A DNA stretch of 64,000 nucleotides from the NCBI GenBank assembly GCA_903859715.1, contig CAIONS010000023.1:38430-102429 (forward strand), read 5' to 3'. The translations under genes and the position numbers were made by a program. Positions 18,737 through 27,493 of this stretch are shown piece by piece (the stretch's first letter is position 1; each line of letters starts with the position of its first letter). Source of the DNA: an uncultured Opitutia bacterium (GTDB lineage: Bacteria; Verrucomicrobiota; Verrucomicrobiia; Opitutales; Opitutaceae). The notes below the pieces were generated by a model that was given only the letters and a program-made list of their open reading frames with translations, was not told the origin of the DNA and did not search any database.

Positions 18737-21196
18737 CTACACCTCGCTCACCCAGAGCCCGCAGCCCAGCGCGGGCACGAACAGCTGGGGCTCCACCGGC
18801 AGCGTCGCGCCGGGTGTCACCGTGGGGAAAAACCGCTCCTGGTCGGCCTGCTGGCGCCAGGTGGACGCGGTCACCTCGGCCGGAAGCGAGATCGTGACAT
18901 CGCCAAACGTCGGATTGACCGCGAACAGCAGGCGCAGCGCGCCCTGGGCCCGATCCGCATTGTAGACGACAGCCAGGGCAGACGAACCGGGCGGGGAGAA
19001 AAACTGGAAGAAGCCCTCGCCCGGCCGCGTGTGCGGCCGCAGCAGCCGGCCGCGCTCGCTGCGGCGGAACGCGATCCAGCCCGCAAAATACGCATGCGTG
19101 CCGAGGTAGCGGTAGAGCCGGCGGTAATCGAGCGCGTTGAGGTCGCCGCGCTGGTAGGAGTTGTTCACGCCGTGCTTCGAGCGCAGGAAATCCTGCCCCT
19201 CCGCCAGCATCGGGATGCCGAGCGACATGAACAGCAGCGCCGCCATCAGGTGCGTGCGGGCCCGGTCGTTCGCCGTCGGGCCAAAGCCGTCGAAATTCGG
19301 GTTCTCCGTGATCGTGTCCAGCCACGTGCGGTCGTCGTGCGACTCGGTGTAGTTCACCGTCTGCGCCGGCCATTTGGCGAAGTACCACGGCGAGCCTTTG
19401 AGAAAATATTCCATGCGGTCGGCTGCGCCGTTGCCCCGGACGTAACCGCGCACGAAATCGCGGTAACCGTCATTCCATGAGGCCCAGCCGGTGTCGCGCA
19501 ACGCACCCGCGATGTGGCCGCGGAAGCTCCACGGCTCGGCAATCAGGATGACACTGGGTTTCACGCGCTTCAGCGCCGCCTCGATGTCGCGAAGCACGGC
19601 CACGCCGAGCAGCTCGGCCAGGTCGAACCGGAAACCATCCACACCGTAGGCCTCGATCAGGTGGAGGCAGCTGTCGATGATCAGGCGCGTCGCCATCGCG
19701 GAGCGGGCGCGCAGGTCGTTGCCGCAGCCGCTCCAGTTGGCAAGCTGCCCGGCTGCGTCCTGCTCGAAATAGTAGAGCCGGTCGATGAAGAGCAGGTGCG
19801 CCGGCTCGCCCACGTGATTGTAGACCACGTCGAGCACCACCGCCATGCCCCGCCGGTGAAACGCCCGCACCAGTTCCTGCAATTCGCGCACGCCCGAGGC
19901 CTGCTCCGGCGCAAGCGTGTAGCTGCTCTCGGGGGCGAAGTAGTTGTTCGTCATGTAGCCCCAGTGATACTCCTCCGTCGTGCGGTTATCGAATTCCTGC
20001 ACCGGCTGCAGCTCCACGCAGTTCACCCCGAGGTGTTGCAGGTAAAACTCCGGGCTCTCGACCCACTTGCGCAGGCCGCTGAAACCCAGCCGTTCCGCGG
20101 CCGTGGCATTCACCGGCGCGTTGGCCGACAGGTCGCGCACATGCACCTCGGCCATGATCAGGTCATGCCAGGACGGGGTCCGGAAATGCCGGTCGCCCTC
20201 CCCCACCCACGTGCGGTCGAGGACAATGCCCGGTCCCTCGCGGCCCATCGTGGCGAGCGCATAGGGATCCAGCACCCGCTGGGCCGGATCGAATCTGCCC
20301 GCGCCCTCCCGCACCCCGTCCAGGGTATACCAGTAAAACCAGCCGTGCAGATTCTGGTTGAGCGTGATTTCCCAGACCCCCGCATCGCCATCGGCGTCCA
20401 CCCGGCGCGCCAGTTCAAACGACTGCGCCCCATCCGTCGCTCCAGCCGCCTGCGTGAAAAACAGCGTGACCGCCCGGGCGCGCGGCGCGAACAGCCGGAA
20501 GACCGTGGCGTCGTGATGCACGATGGCGCCGAGCGGCAGTTCCGTCTTCAGCTCGTAGAAGAAATGTCCCGGCACCAGGGGCACACCCGCCTGGCCATCC
20601 GTCGCTTCCGACCACGTGACGCTCCGGCTTTCGGCGAGATCCAGCGGCGCGCCGAGCGTAAACTGCCACAGCTGCCAGCCCGTGCGATGGGGATCGATGA
20701 GGCGGTTGAGATTCCCCCCTTCGTCTTTCACGACATTCGGCGCATCGCCGGCCGGCACGAGCCACTGGTGCTCGCCCGTCACGAATTTGAAGCGTTGCCC
20801 GGCCTTGACCAGGAACAGCGCCGGGTCGCCCGTCCACATCAGCACGCTCGCGCCGTCGAGTTCCGCCGGCTTCAGCCGCCACTCGTCGGCGCCGATCGCG
20901 GCCTGCCAGCCGTTGAAATCACCCGCGAGATAAACCGCATCGCGCACCGCATCCACGGCGGACCCGTGCTCGAGCGGCAGCACGAACGAAATTTCCCCGT
21001 GGGGATTCAGGAAATAGCCGTACCTGCTTCCCGCAATGAGCCCCGGCGCAGGCTTCAGTCCGGCTGGCACGGCACATTGGTCGCCGAGAGTGAAACGCGG
21101 CAGCGCATGATCCGTCCAGTCGCGGTCCAGCTCGACAATGCCCGTCGTGAGCGATTCGAGCCAGGCGCGGACAATGCGGTGCGGGGAATCAGCCAT
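18737..21196 (-). CDS. GH13 family glycogen-debranching / pullulanase-type enzyme
   Basis: An 819-residue alpha-amylase superfamily protein. An N-terminal region of about 350 residues contains two carbohydrate-binding or E-set-like parts (for example VYLAGDFNGWQAAIGADEWRL, typical of a CBM48/glycogen-binding fold), followed by the (beta/alpha)8 barrel. Catalytic residues are visible: nucleophile Asp in VDGFRFDLAEL (about 520), acid/base Glu in ILIAEPWSF (about 552) and the third Asp in YTESHDDRTW (about 619). DVVYNHVGEP is region I. No signal peptide is visible, so cytoplasmic glycogen or maltodextrin turnover is likely. I chose the ATG at 21196; upstream in-frame residues include a stray Cys-rich stretch with no family likeness. 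Its stop is about 90 bp upstream of gap, same strand. Whether it is a debranching enzyme (GlgX/PulA-like) or another GH13 activity is not settled. Confidence 0.85.
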   Translation of the reverse strand: MADSPHRIVRAWLESLTTGIVELDRDWTDHALPRFTLGDQCAVPAGLKPAPGLIAGSRYGYFLNPHGEISFVLPLEHGSAVDAVRDAVYLAGDFNGWQAAIGADEWRLKPAELDGASVLMWTGDPALFLVKAGQRFKFVTGEHQWLVPAGDAPNVVKDEGGNLNRLIDPHRTGWQLWQFTLGAPLDLAESRSVTWSEATDGQAGVPLVPGHFFYELKTELPLGAIVHHDATVFRLFAPRARAVTLFFTQAAGATDGAQSFELARRVDADGDAGVWEITLNQNLHGWFYWYTLDGVREGAGRFDPAQRVLDPYALATMGREGPGIVLDRTWVGEGDRHFRTPSWHDLIMAEVHVRDLSANAPVNATAAERLGFSGLRKWVESPEFYLQHLGVNCVELQPVQEFDNRTTEEYHWGYMTNNYFAPESSYTLAPEQASGVRELQELVRAFHRRGMAVVLDVVYNHVGEPAHLLFIDRLYYFEQDAAGQLANWSGCGNDLRARSAMATRLIIDSCLHLIEAYGVDGFRFDLAELLGVAVLRDIEAALKRVKPSVILIAEPWSFRGHIAGALRDTGWASWNDGYRDFVRGYVRGNGAADRMEYFLKGSPWYFAKWPAQTVNYTESHDDRTWLDTITENPNFDGFGPTANDRARTHLMAALLFMSLGIPMLAEGQDFLRSKHGVNNSYQRGDLNALDYRRLYRYLGTHAYFAGWIAFRRSERGRLLRPHTRPGEGFFQFFSPPGSSALAVVYNADRAQGALRLLFAVNPTFGDVTISLPAEVTASTWRQQADQERFFPTVTPGATLPVEPQLFVPALGCGLWVSEV

Positions 21197-21352
21197 GGGA
21201 GAAACCTCAGCATCCTCCGCGCCACAGGCCGGACAAGCCGGAAACTTCGCGCCGCCGTTTGACAACGGCGTTACAAGCCGCGCGGGAAATCACTTTGATG
21301 GCGACTCATCCCGGAATTCCCGCCATCCAAAGACCCTCAATCCGGAAACACC

Positions 21353-22687
21353 ATGAGCCTCCGTCCGCACCCGCTTCTCACCTTGAACCAAATCTTCCGA
21401 CTGGGACTGCTGCTCCTGACCGTCGCACTGGGCGTGGTGCCTGCGACCCGCGCCGGCGAGCCGGACAGTGAGCTCAAGCTGGTCATCGTGCTGACGCGCC
21501 ACGGCGTGCGCTCGCCGCTGCAGACCAACCAAGCCCTGGGGAAATACGCCGCCGAACCCTGGCCGGAATGGACGGTGGCGCCGGGCATCCTGACGCCGCA
21601 TGGCCGGGAGGCCATGGTCCTGTTCGGCGCGTACTATCGCGCGCGTTATGTTCAGGAGGGCCTGCTGACCGGCCGCACTGCGGACGATTTCCCGCAGGTT
21701 TTCTTCCGCGCCGACAACGACCAACGCACCCTTGAGACGACCCAGGCCCTGGCGGACGGATTGTTGCCCGGCACCAAGCCCGACGTGCATGCCTGGCCGG
21801 CCGACCGAGTCGATCCGTTGTTCCAACCTGTCAAAGCCGCGCCCGGCCTGCCCGACCGGAGCCTGGCCATCGCCTCGGTGCTGGGGCGGGTCGGCGGCGA
21901 TCTAAATGCCATCCCGCAGGCGCACCACGCGGTCTTTGCGACTCTCGAACAGGTGCTGTGCGGGGAAACCGGCCTGGTGCCGCCCGGCAAAACCTCCCTG
22001 CTGGATGTGCCGGCGAAGCTTGAGCCCGGCCAGAAAGACCACGCCGTCGAATTGCAGGGACCGCTCCGTGTAGGAGAGCAGATTGTGGATGCCCTCGTGC
22101 TCGAGTACACCGAGGGCATGCCCATGAAGGATGTCGGCTGGGGCCGGCTGACGCCCGCGAAGCTCACAGAAGTCCTCAAGTTACACTCGCTCTACTTTGA
22201 CCTGACGCAGGCCTCGCTTTATCCCGCTCAAGCTCAGGCCTCGAACCTCGCGTCGCACCTGCTCCAGACCCTCGAGCAGTCCGTTAGCGGCCAGCCGGTG
22301 ACAGGCGCGCTCGGCACACCGGGGCAAAAGTTGATCATGGTCGTGGGCCATGATACCAACATCGCCAACCTCGGAGGACTGCTCGGCCTCACTTGGCTGC
22401 TCCCCGGCACGCAGGCCAACCCGGTGCTGCCCGGCGGCGCGCTCGTGCTGGAACTGCGCCGTCGTCACGACGGTCAATTTGTGATCCGCACGTATTACAT
22501 GAGCCAGAGCCTTGAACAGACCCGCACCCTCCAGCCGCTCACCTTGGAAAATCCGCCGGCCCTCGCCCCGATCTTTGTCCCCGGCTGCAGCGAGGCCGGT
22601 CCCGGCTTCGACGCGCCGCTCGGCAAGTTCGAGGATCTGCTGCATCGCGTGATCGATCCCAGGTTCGTCGTGCCCGGCACGCCGTAG
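21353..22687 (+). CDS. Secreted histidine acid phosphatase (AppA/Agp-like)
   Basis: A 444-residue protein with a signal peptide: basic start, hydrophobic core LGLLLLTVALGVV, cleavage near ATRAGEP. The branch-2 histidine phosphatase motif RHGVRSP is at 49-55 (the His becomes phosphorylated) and the proton-donor HD pair is at 333-334 in VVGHDTNIANLGGLLG. Periplasmic release of phosphate from sugar phosphates or phytate is the family role. Transcribed divergently from the GH13 gene. It is followed by a long palindromic repeat, a plausible terminator. Confidence 0.92.
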   Translation: MSLRPHPLLTLNQIFRLGLLLLTVALGVVPATRAGEPDSELKLVIVLTRHGVRSPLQTNQALGKYAAEPWPEWTVAPGILTPHGREAMVLFGAYYRARYVQEGLLTGRTADDFPQVFFRADNDQRTLETTQALADGLLPGTKPDVHAWPADRVDPLFQPVKAAPGLPDRSLAIASVLGRVGGDLNAIPQAHHAVFATLEQVLCGETGLVPPGKTSLLDVPAKLEPGQKDHAVELQGPLRVGEQIVDALVLEYTEGMPMKDVGWGRLTPAKLTEVLKLHSLYFDLTQASLYPAQAQASNLASHLLQTLEQSVSGQPVTGALGTPGQKLIMVVGHDTNIANLGGLLGLTWLLPGTQANPVLPGGALVLELRRRHDGQFVIRTYYMSQSLEQTRTLQPLTLENPPALAPIFVPGCSEAGPGFDAPLGKFEDLLHRVIDPRFVVPGTP

Positions 22688-22725
22688 GCCGTTCGCGGCA
22701 CCCCATCAGCATCCCTATTTAATCC

Positions 22726-22877
22726 GTCATCCTGAGCGAAGCCGAAGGATCTCTGTCATCTTTCCCCGCGATTCCGAGTTTGATTTGGACACTCAGGCGT
22801 CGTCGCGGGAGTGGCAGATAGTAATCACGGGCCGAGGTAAATAATTACAGAGATCCTTCGGCTTCGCTCAGGATGAC
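22726..22877. repeat. Long inverted repeat, CATCCTGAGCGAAG variant
   Basis: The 31-bp arms at 22726-22756 and 22847-22877 are exact inverted copies (GTCATCCTGAGCGAAGCCGA start) around 90 bp. It is related to the TTCTGAGCG elements at 1618-1697 and 58605-58693. It occupies most of the 280-bp gap between the phosphatase and mnmA, and its right arm ends about 90 bp before the mnmA start. Confidence 0.9.
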
Positions 22878-22967
22878 GGCATTTTGAGGAAGGTACTCCG
22901 GCCAGCCGGGACCTGCGTCCCTCCGCTGGCGTTTGACAAAGCGCCACGCCCTCGCGTCGCTTGCGCC

Positions 22968-24107
22968 GTGTCCGCTACAGAAAAAATCCTCGTCGCCATG
23001 TCCGGCGGAGTCGACAGCTCCGTCGCCGCGCTGCTGCTCCAACGGCAGGGCCACGACCTCGTGGGCGCGTACATGAAGAACTGGATCAACGAGGACAACA
23101 TCATCGGCGACTGCCCATGGCAGCAGGACATCGTCGACGCCCGCGCGGTCTGCGAAAAACTCGGGATCGAGTTCCGCGTGGTCAACCTGATGGCGGAGTA
23201 CCGCGAGCGCGTCGTCACCTACCTGCTCGACGGCTATGCGCGCGGACTCACGCCGAACCCGGACATCATGTGCAACCGGGAGATCAAGTTCGGCGTGTTC
23301 CGGGCCTACGCCGAGGCCGAGGGTTTTTCCGCGCTCGCGACCGGGCACTACGCGCGGCGGGTGGCAGATGGTAGGGCGCGACCGCTGGGCGCGCCGTCCG
23401 ACGTCGATGGCGCGCCCAGCGGTCGCGTCCTGCCCCAATTCTCCCTGCTCGAGGGCCTCGATAAAAACAAGGACCAGTCCTATTTCCTCGCGCTGCTCTC
23501 GCAGGCCCAGCTCCGCTTCGCGCGCTTTCCGATTGGCGACCTGGCCAAGCCCGCGTTGCGCCGCCTCGCGCGCGAAGCCGGCCTGCCGACCGCCGACAAG
23601 AAGGACAGCCAGGGCATCTGTTTTATCGGCGAGGTGAAGATGCAGGATTTTCTCCGCACCTACGTGCCGGATGCGCCGGGCCCGATCCGGCGCGCCCACG
23701 ATGATCGCGAACTCGGCCGGCATCGCGGCCTGCACTTGTACACGCTCGGCCAGCGCCGCGGCATCGGTGTACCGTCGAACACCGACCACGAGGCCTATGT
23801 CGTGGTCGGCAAACGCGCCGCCGACAACGCCCTGCTTGTCGCCTTCGACCATCCGGATGCGCCGGGACTTTTTCAAAGTGAGGTGCGCGTCCACTCGCTC
23901 AGCTGGACAGGTGCACCGCTCGCCGGCGCGCAAACGCTGGAAGGCCGGGTCCGCTACCGCGATCCGCGCGTCGCCCTGGAATTCATTCCCGAAGGCGGCG
24001 GCACCGCGCTGATCAAATTCCGCGAGCCCCAGCGCGGCCTCGCCTCAGGCCAGATCCTGGCCTTCTACGACGGCGAGCGCCTCCTCGGCGGCGGGGTTTA
24101 TCAGTAA
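22968..24107 (+). CDS. mnmA: tRNA-specific 2-thiouridylase MnmA, with an in-frame repeat insert
   Basis: A 379-residue enzyme. The PP-loop ATP site is MSGGVDSS (11-18). The catalytic cysteines are Cys102 in [11 protein letters not shown] and Cys218 in [20 protein letters not shown] and the C-terminal beta barrel complete the family pattern. It thiolates U34 of tRNA-Lys, -Glu and -Gln using persulfide sulfur and ATP. The GTG at 22968 starts the expected [14 protein letters not shown]; the frame extends upstream to 22884 without similarity. Residues 135-156 ([21 protein letters not shown]) lie between the conserved ATGHYAR and [11 protein letters not shown] segments, where homologues have only a few residues. 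This stretch is encoded by a palindromic repeat of the GTAGGGCG family. Confidence 0.95.
   Translation: MSATEKILVAMSGGVDSSVAALLLQRQGHDLVGAYMKNWINEDNIIGDCPWQQDIVDARAVCEKLGIEFRVVNLMAEYRERVVTYLLDGYARGLTPNPDIMCNREIKFGVFRAYAEAEGFSALATGHYARRVADGRARPLGAPSDVDGAPSGRVLPQFSLLEGLDKNKDQSYFLALLSQAQLRFARFPIGDLAKPALRRLAREAGLPTADKKDSQGICFIGEVKMQDFLRTYVPDAPGPIRRAHDDRELGRHRGLHLYTLGQRRGIGVPSNTDHEAYVVVGKRAADNALLVAFDHPDAPGLFQSEVRVHSLSWTGAPLAGAQTLEGRVRYRDPRVALEFIPEGGGTALIKFREPQRGLASGQILAFYDGERLLGGGVYQ
23371..23433 (+). repeat. GTAGGGCG-family palindromic element inside mnmA
   Basis: GTAGGGCGCGACCGCTGGGC on the left and GCCCAGCGGTCGCGTCCTGC on the right are inverted copies with two mismatches at the outer end, around about 23 bp. 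The element is 63 bp (21 codons) and keeps the reading frame without a stop. Its core is nearly identical to the intergenic copy at 17515-17594. Confidence 0.9.
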
Positions 24108-24167
24108 GCCCGTTTGCCAAAGGATAGTGCTGCGTACTCTAAGCCGGAGTCATGCAGTCAAGGGTGG

Positions 24168-24293
24168 AACGCGTTGCCCACAACGCGTTGGCTTGCCCGC
24201 CATAGGCTCGGCAAAGGCAGGTTGACCCAGTCCGTGACTAAACGCTGGCAGAGCCGATCAGCGCGTTGGAGACAACACGCTCCACCTTTCAAT
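24168..24293. repeat. Inverted repeat GGTGGAACGCGTTGYCCACAACGCG
   Basis: The left arm near 24170-24200 (GGTGGAACGCGTTGCCCACA) matches the reverse complement of the right arm at 24267-24293 (GGTGGAGCGTGTTGTCTCCA). Between them, GGCTTGCCCGCCATAGGCTC and GGCAAAGGCAGG form a further imperfect hairpin. It occupies the middle of the 324-bp gap between mnmA and the FUSC gene. Confidence 0.65.
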
Positions 24294-24342
24294 CCCTCGC
24301 ATATATTACGAGAAGTTGATCGGTTAACCGTCCCCGGAACAG

Positions 24343-24370
24343 ATCTGCTCTCCGTTTCCTCCTGTAAATC
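24343..24370. repeat. Solo unit of the TTTTACAGGAGG repeat family
   Basis: GCTCTCCGTTTCCTCCTGTA and the following bases match the right-hand unit of the family. It is the last repeat in the 24108-24431 gap, about 60 bp before the FUSC start codon. Confidence 0.5.
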
Positions 24371-24431
24371 CGGATCGATCACCCGCGCAAAACGCGTGAC
24401 GCCACCCCGCCGCCTGCACCACGCTGCCGGT

Positions 24432-26627
24432 ATGAAAGCCACGGGTCTCCTCGCCGGCGTCGGGCAATTCGCGGAACGCGAATCGCTGCTGCCAGACCTG
24501 CGGCGCGCACTGCGCACGACCGCGGCCTTCATGCCGCCGCTGATCCTCTCCCACTTCGGCCTGCTCGCCGGTCCCGTCGTCTTCGCCGCCATCGCCGCGC
24601 AGAACGTCGCGCTCATCGACCTGCGCGGCCCCTACCGCGTGCGGATCCAGCTCCTGCTCGCGAAAGCCGTGATCCTGGCCGGCGCCACGTGGCTCGGCTG
24701 CACCGCCGCGGGCAGCCTCGCCGGCGCCGTGCTGGCCACCGCGCTCATCGCCCTTTCCATGGGCCTCTGGCGTCATCTCAGCACCGACTACGGTCCGTCC
24801 ATGGCGACGGCCTCGGCTCTTCTTTTTCTTATCGCGCTCGCCGCCCCGCCGGCCGCAGCCGCTCCGGCCGTGCTTTCCGCCCTGGGCGGCGCGTTGTGGG
24901 GTGTCGCCGTGCAGGCGTCGCTCTGGCCTTTCCGGTCGCAACATCCTCTCCGCCAGGCCGCCGCGGAAAGCTGGATCGCCCTCGGCGATTTGTTCGCCGC
25001 CATGTCGCTGGAGGACGGGCGCGACAGTGCGACCCGTCACCGTGCCATCACGGATCAGGAAGCCAACGTGCGGACCACCATCGACCGGAACACCGCGCTC
25101 CTCGCCGCCAGCGGGCCGTCGTCCAAGCTGCAGCAGCGGCTCGACGCCCTCAATCTCACCGCCGCGCGCCTGTCCACCCGGGGCATCGTGTTCAACAGCG
25201 TGCTCGAGTCGTTGCAGCTGCAGCCGGACTTCCGGCGGCTGGCTCCCACCGTCCAGCCGGTGCTGACCTCCCTCACCAACACCTCCCGCACCGTCGCGCT
25301 GGCCATCGTGTCCCGCCAGCCGGCCCAGCTCGCCACGGCCGAGGTCCGGCTGCAGCGGCTTGCCAACCTCATCCAGGTCCTGCAGGCGCGCATCACCGTG
25401 CACGCCGGCGGCTCAGCCGTGGCCAACGAACTGGTGGACCTGCTCCGGCAACTCGCGGAACCGTTGCCCGTCCTCCTGCAGCAAGTGCGCGCCACCATGG
25501 ACCGTGCGGCGGAGCGCGGCGCCTTTTCGCTCGAGCTGTTCGATCTCGATGCGTGGTCGATGCGGCCCTTCGCCTCCGTGCTCAACTTCAGCCTGCGCCC
25601 TGACCTAGCGCTCGTGCGTTTCACGGCGCGGCTGGCCGTGTTGATGATGCTCGGCGTGGCCGTCTTTGAATATTGGGCGATTCCCCGCGGCTACTGGCTG
25701 CCGCTGACCATCGTCGTCGTGCTCCAGCCGGATTACGGCTCGACGCGTCTGCGCGCCGCGCAACGCCTGCTCGGCACTCTCGTCGGCGGCACGGTCGCCA
25801 CCCTGCTCCTCTGGCTGAAACTGCCGGCCCCCGTTCTGCTCGCGGCGATCGCCGTCACCACCTTTGGATTTTCGTACTACGTGCGGAAGAACTACGCCGT
25901 CGCCGTTTTCTATATCACGCTCCTCATCGTGTTGCTGACCGAGGCCACGGGCACGCTGACGATTCATTTCACGATTGACCGGCTGGTCGCTACACTCGCG
26001 GGCGGGACTCTGGCCATGCTGGCGGCACTGCTGTTCTGGCCCGTCTGGGAATGGCAGCGCTTCCCCTCCTTTCTCGCGGCGGCGCTGCGGTCCAATCGCG
26101 ACTATCTCCGGTTGCTGCGGGAACGCCTCGCCACGGGCGGAGCATATGACCCCGCCGCCATCACGGCCAAGCGCCGCGCCGAAGCCGCCAATGGCGCCGT
26201 CTTCGCCTCGTTGCAGCGCATGGCCGGGGATCCCAAGCACCAGCAGGACAGCCTCGCGCAGGCCGCCGCTCTTGCGAATGGCAACCAGCGACTCACCCGG
26301 GCGCTGACCACCATGGCGCTGCACCTGACGCCGGGCGTGCCGCTCTTCCATCCGGAGGCCGGGCGTTTCGGCCAGCTGACCGGTGAGGCACTCGAGGCCC
26401 TGGCCCTCCGGATTGAATCCAAGGATCCGGTCTCGCCCCCGCTCGCCCCGTTGCTCACCGCCCTCGAGAATTTCCAGGCTCCGCAGGTCGAATCCACCGC
26501 GATCGATGGCGTCAGCCAGCGGAATCAATGGGTCTTCGGCCAGATGAGCCGCGCCGCACTCGAATTGAGCGCAATGTTGCTCGCCGCCTCACCGCCGCCT
26601 GGTCAACCTGAACAAAAGCCGGCCTGA
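24432..26627 (+). CDS. FUSC family inner-membrane protein (fusaric acid resistance / YccS-like)
   Basis: A 731-residue protein with the duplicated FUSC layout: a first set of about six short hydrophobic segments (30-190), a cytoplasmic alpha-helical region (200-390), and a second membrane block beginning LAVLMMLGVAVFEYWAIPRGYWLPLTIVVVLQPDYGSTRLRAAQRLLGT, which contains the family hallmark (P-R-G-Y-W ... D-Y-x-x-T-x-x-R-x-x-x-R-x-x-G-T). A long cytoplasmic tail follows. Homologues export aromatic acids, often with an HlyD-type partner, which is not adjacent here. The ATG at 24432 is preferred; the frame is open for 106 codons upstream but that part lies over intergenic repeats. Confidence 0.87.
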   Translation: MKATGLLAGVGQFAERESLLPDLRRALRTTAAFMPPLILSHFGLLAGPVVFAAIAAQNVALIDLRGPYRVRIQLLLAKAVILAGATWLGCTAAGSLAGAVLATALIALSMGLWRHLSTDYGPSMATASALLFLIALAAPPAAAAPAVLSALGGALWGVAVQASLWPFRSQHPLRQAAAESWIALGDLFAAMSLEDGRDSATRHRAITDQEANVRTTIDRNTALLAASGPSSKLQQRLDALNLTAARLSTRGIVFNSVLESLQLQPDFRRLAPTVQPVLTSLTNTSRTVALAIVSRQPAQLATAEVRLQRLANLIQVLQARITVHAGGSAVANELVDLLRQLAEPLPVLLQQVRATMDRAAERGAFSLELFDLDAWSMRPFASVLNFSLRPDLALVRFTARLAVLMMLGVAVFEYWAIPRGYWLPLTIVVVLQPDYGSTRLRAAQRLLGTLVGGTVATLLLWLKLPAPVLLAAIAVTTFGFSYYVRKNYAVAVFYITLLIVLLTEATGTLTIHFTIDRLVATLAGGTLAMLAALLFWPVWEWQRFPSFLAAALRSNRDYLRLLRERLATGGAYDPAAITAKRRAEAANGAVFASLQRMAGDPKHQQDSLAQAAALANGNQRLTRALTTMALHLTPGVPLFHPEAGRFGQLTGEALEALALRIESKDPVSPPLAPLLTALENFQAPQVESTAIDGVSQRNQWVFGQMSRAALELSAMLLAASPPPGQPEQKPA

Positions 26628-26642
26628 CGAATCCAATCGACC

Positions 26643-27335
26643 ATGCACGCTCCTCTGCCTCCCGATGAACCCGCCCGGCTCGACGCCCTTGCCCGCTATC
26701 ATGTGCTCGATTCCGGCGCCGAGAAAAGCTTCGACGACATCGCCCAGCTTGCGGGCTTCATCTGCAAGAGCCCCATCTCCGTCGTCACGCTGATCGACCG
26801 CGACCGGCAGTGGCTGAAGGCCAAGGTCGGCGTCGACCTCACCGAGACACCCCGCGACCACGCCTTTTGCGCCCACACCATCCTTTCCTCCGAGGTGATG
26901 GTGGTCGAAGACGCCACCAAGGATGTCCGCTTCAGCGACAACCCCATGGTCACGGGTGAGGCCCACATCCGCTTCTATGCAGGTGCTCCCCTGATCACCT
27001 CCGATAATTTCAAGCTCGGCTCGCTCTGCGTGATTGACCGGAACCCCCGGAAGCTTTCCGCCGAGGAAAAAGCCGCGCTGGAGGCCCTGTCCCGGCTCGT
27101 CATGACCGCCCTCGAGCTGCGGCGCTCATCCCGTGAGCTCGCCGAAGCCCTCAAGGAGGTAAAGACCCTGAGCGGGCTGCTGCCGATCTGTTCCTACTGT
27201 AAGGACATTCGGGACGACAAGGGCTACTGGAACCGTGTGGAGGAATACGTCGGCGAGCGGACGAGCGCCGAGTTCAGCCATGGCCTTTGCCCCAAGTGCG
27301 CGAAGATTCACTTCCCGGGAGTCCATCTGACCTGA
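26643..27335 (+). CDS. GAF domain protein with C-terminal double-CxxC tail
   Basis: A 230-residue soluble protein. Residues about 20-165 form a GAF domain (SPISVVTLIDRDRQWLKAKVGVD, FCAHTILSSEVMVVEDATKD, FYAGAPLITSDNFKLGSLCVID). A short helix that could be coiled-coil (about 150-178) leads to LLPICSYCKDIRDDKGYW and later HGLCPKCAKIHFPG, giving CxxC pairs at 183/186 and 216/219. This tail is familiar as the C-terminus of many GAF, PAS and response-regulator proteins and probably binds a metal or acts in redox sensing, though I know of no established function. It starts 15 bp after the FUSC gene, so the two are probably co-transcribed. Confidence 0.88.
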   Translation: MHAPLPPDEPARLDALARYHVLDSGAEKSFDDIAQLAGFICKSPISVVTLIDRDRQWLKAKVGVDLTETPRDHAFCAHTILSSEVMVVEDATKDVRFSDNPMVTGEAHIRFYAGAPLITSDNFKLGSLCVIDRNPRKLSAEEKAALEALSRLVMTALELRRSSRELAEALKEVKTLSGLLPICSYCKDIRDDKGYWNRVEEYVGERTSAEFSHGLCPKCAKIHFPGVHLT

Positions 27336-27391
27336 TTGGCAAAAATATCGGCGGAAGAAGGCTTCCAAGCGTGGTGCAGTTTGTCCGCCTC

Positions 27392-27440
27392 GTAGGTTGC
27401 GCGCTCGCGCGCAACGTGGCGCGGCAAGCGCGCCACCTAT
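27392..27440. repeat. Double-hairpin element GTAGGTTGCGCGC / GTGGCGCG
   Basis: Two adjacent hairpins (TTGCGCGC TCGC GCGCAA and GTGGCGCG-GCAAG-CGCGCCAC) are bracketed by GTAGG and CCTAT. The overall form, short complementary ends and internal hairpins, resembles the GTAGGGCG elements. It lies between the convergent GAF and LysE genes and might serve as a terminator. Confidence 0.65.
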
Positions 27441-27493
27441 ATGGAAACTGAAACTCTACGATTATCTGTATCTCGATATTTGAGGTTCACCCC

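Noticed and set aside
19514..21262. A plus-strand open frame of 582 codons opposite the GH13 gene
   Set aside because: Antisense to a gene with complete GH13 catalytic motifs; no domain seen.
24114..24431. N-terminal extension of the FUSC gene
   Set aside because: The frame is open but passes through two repeat elements and has no family resemblance; the ATG at 24432 starts the family-like sequence.
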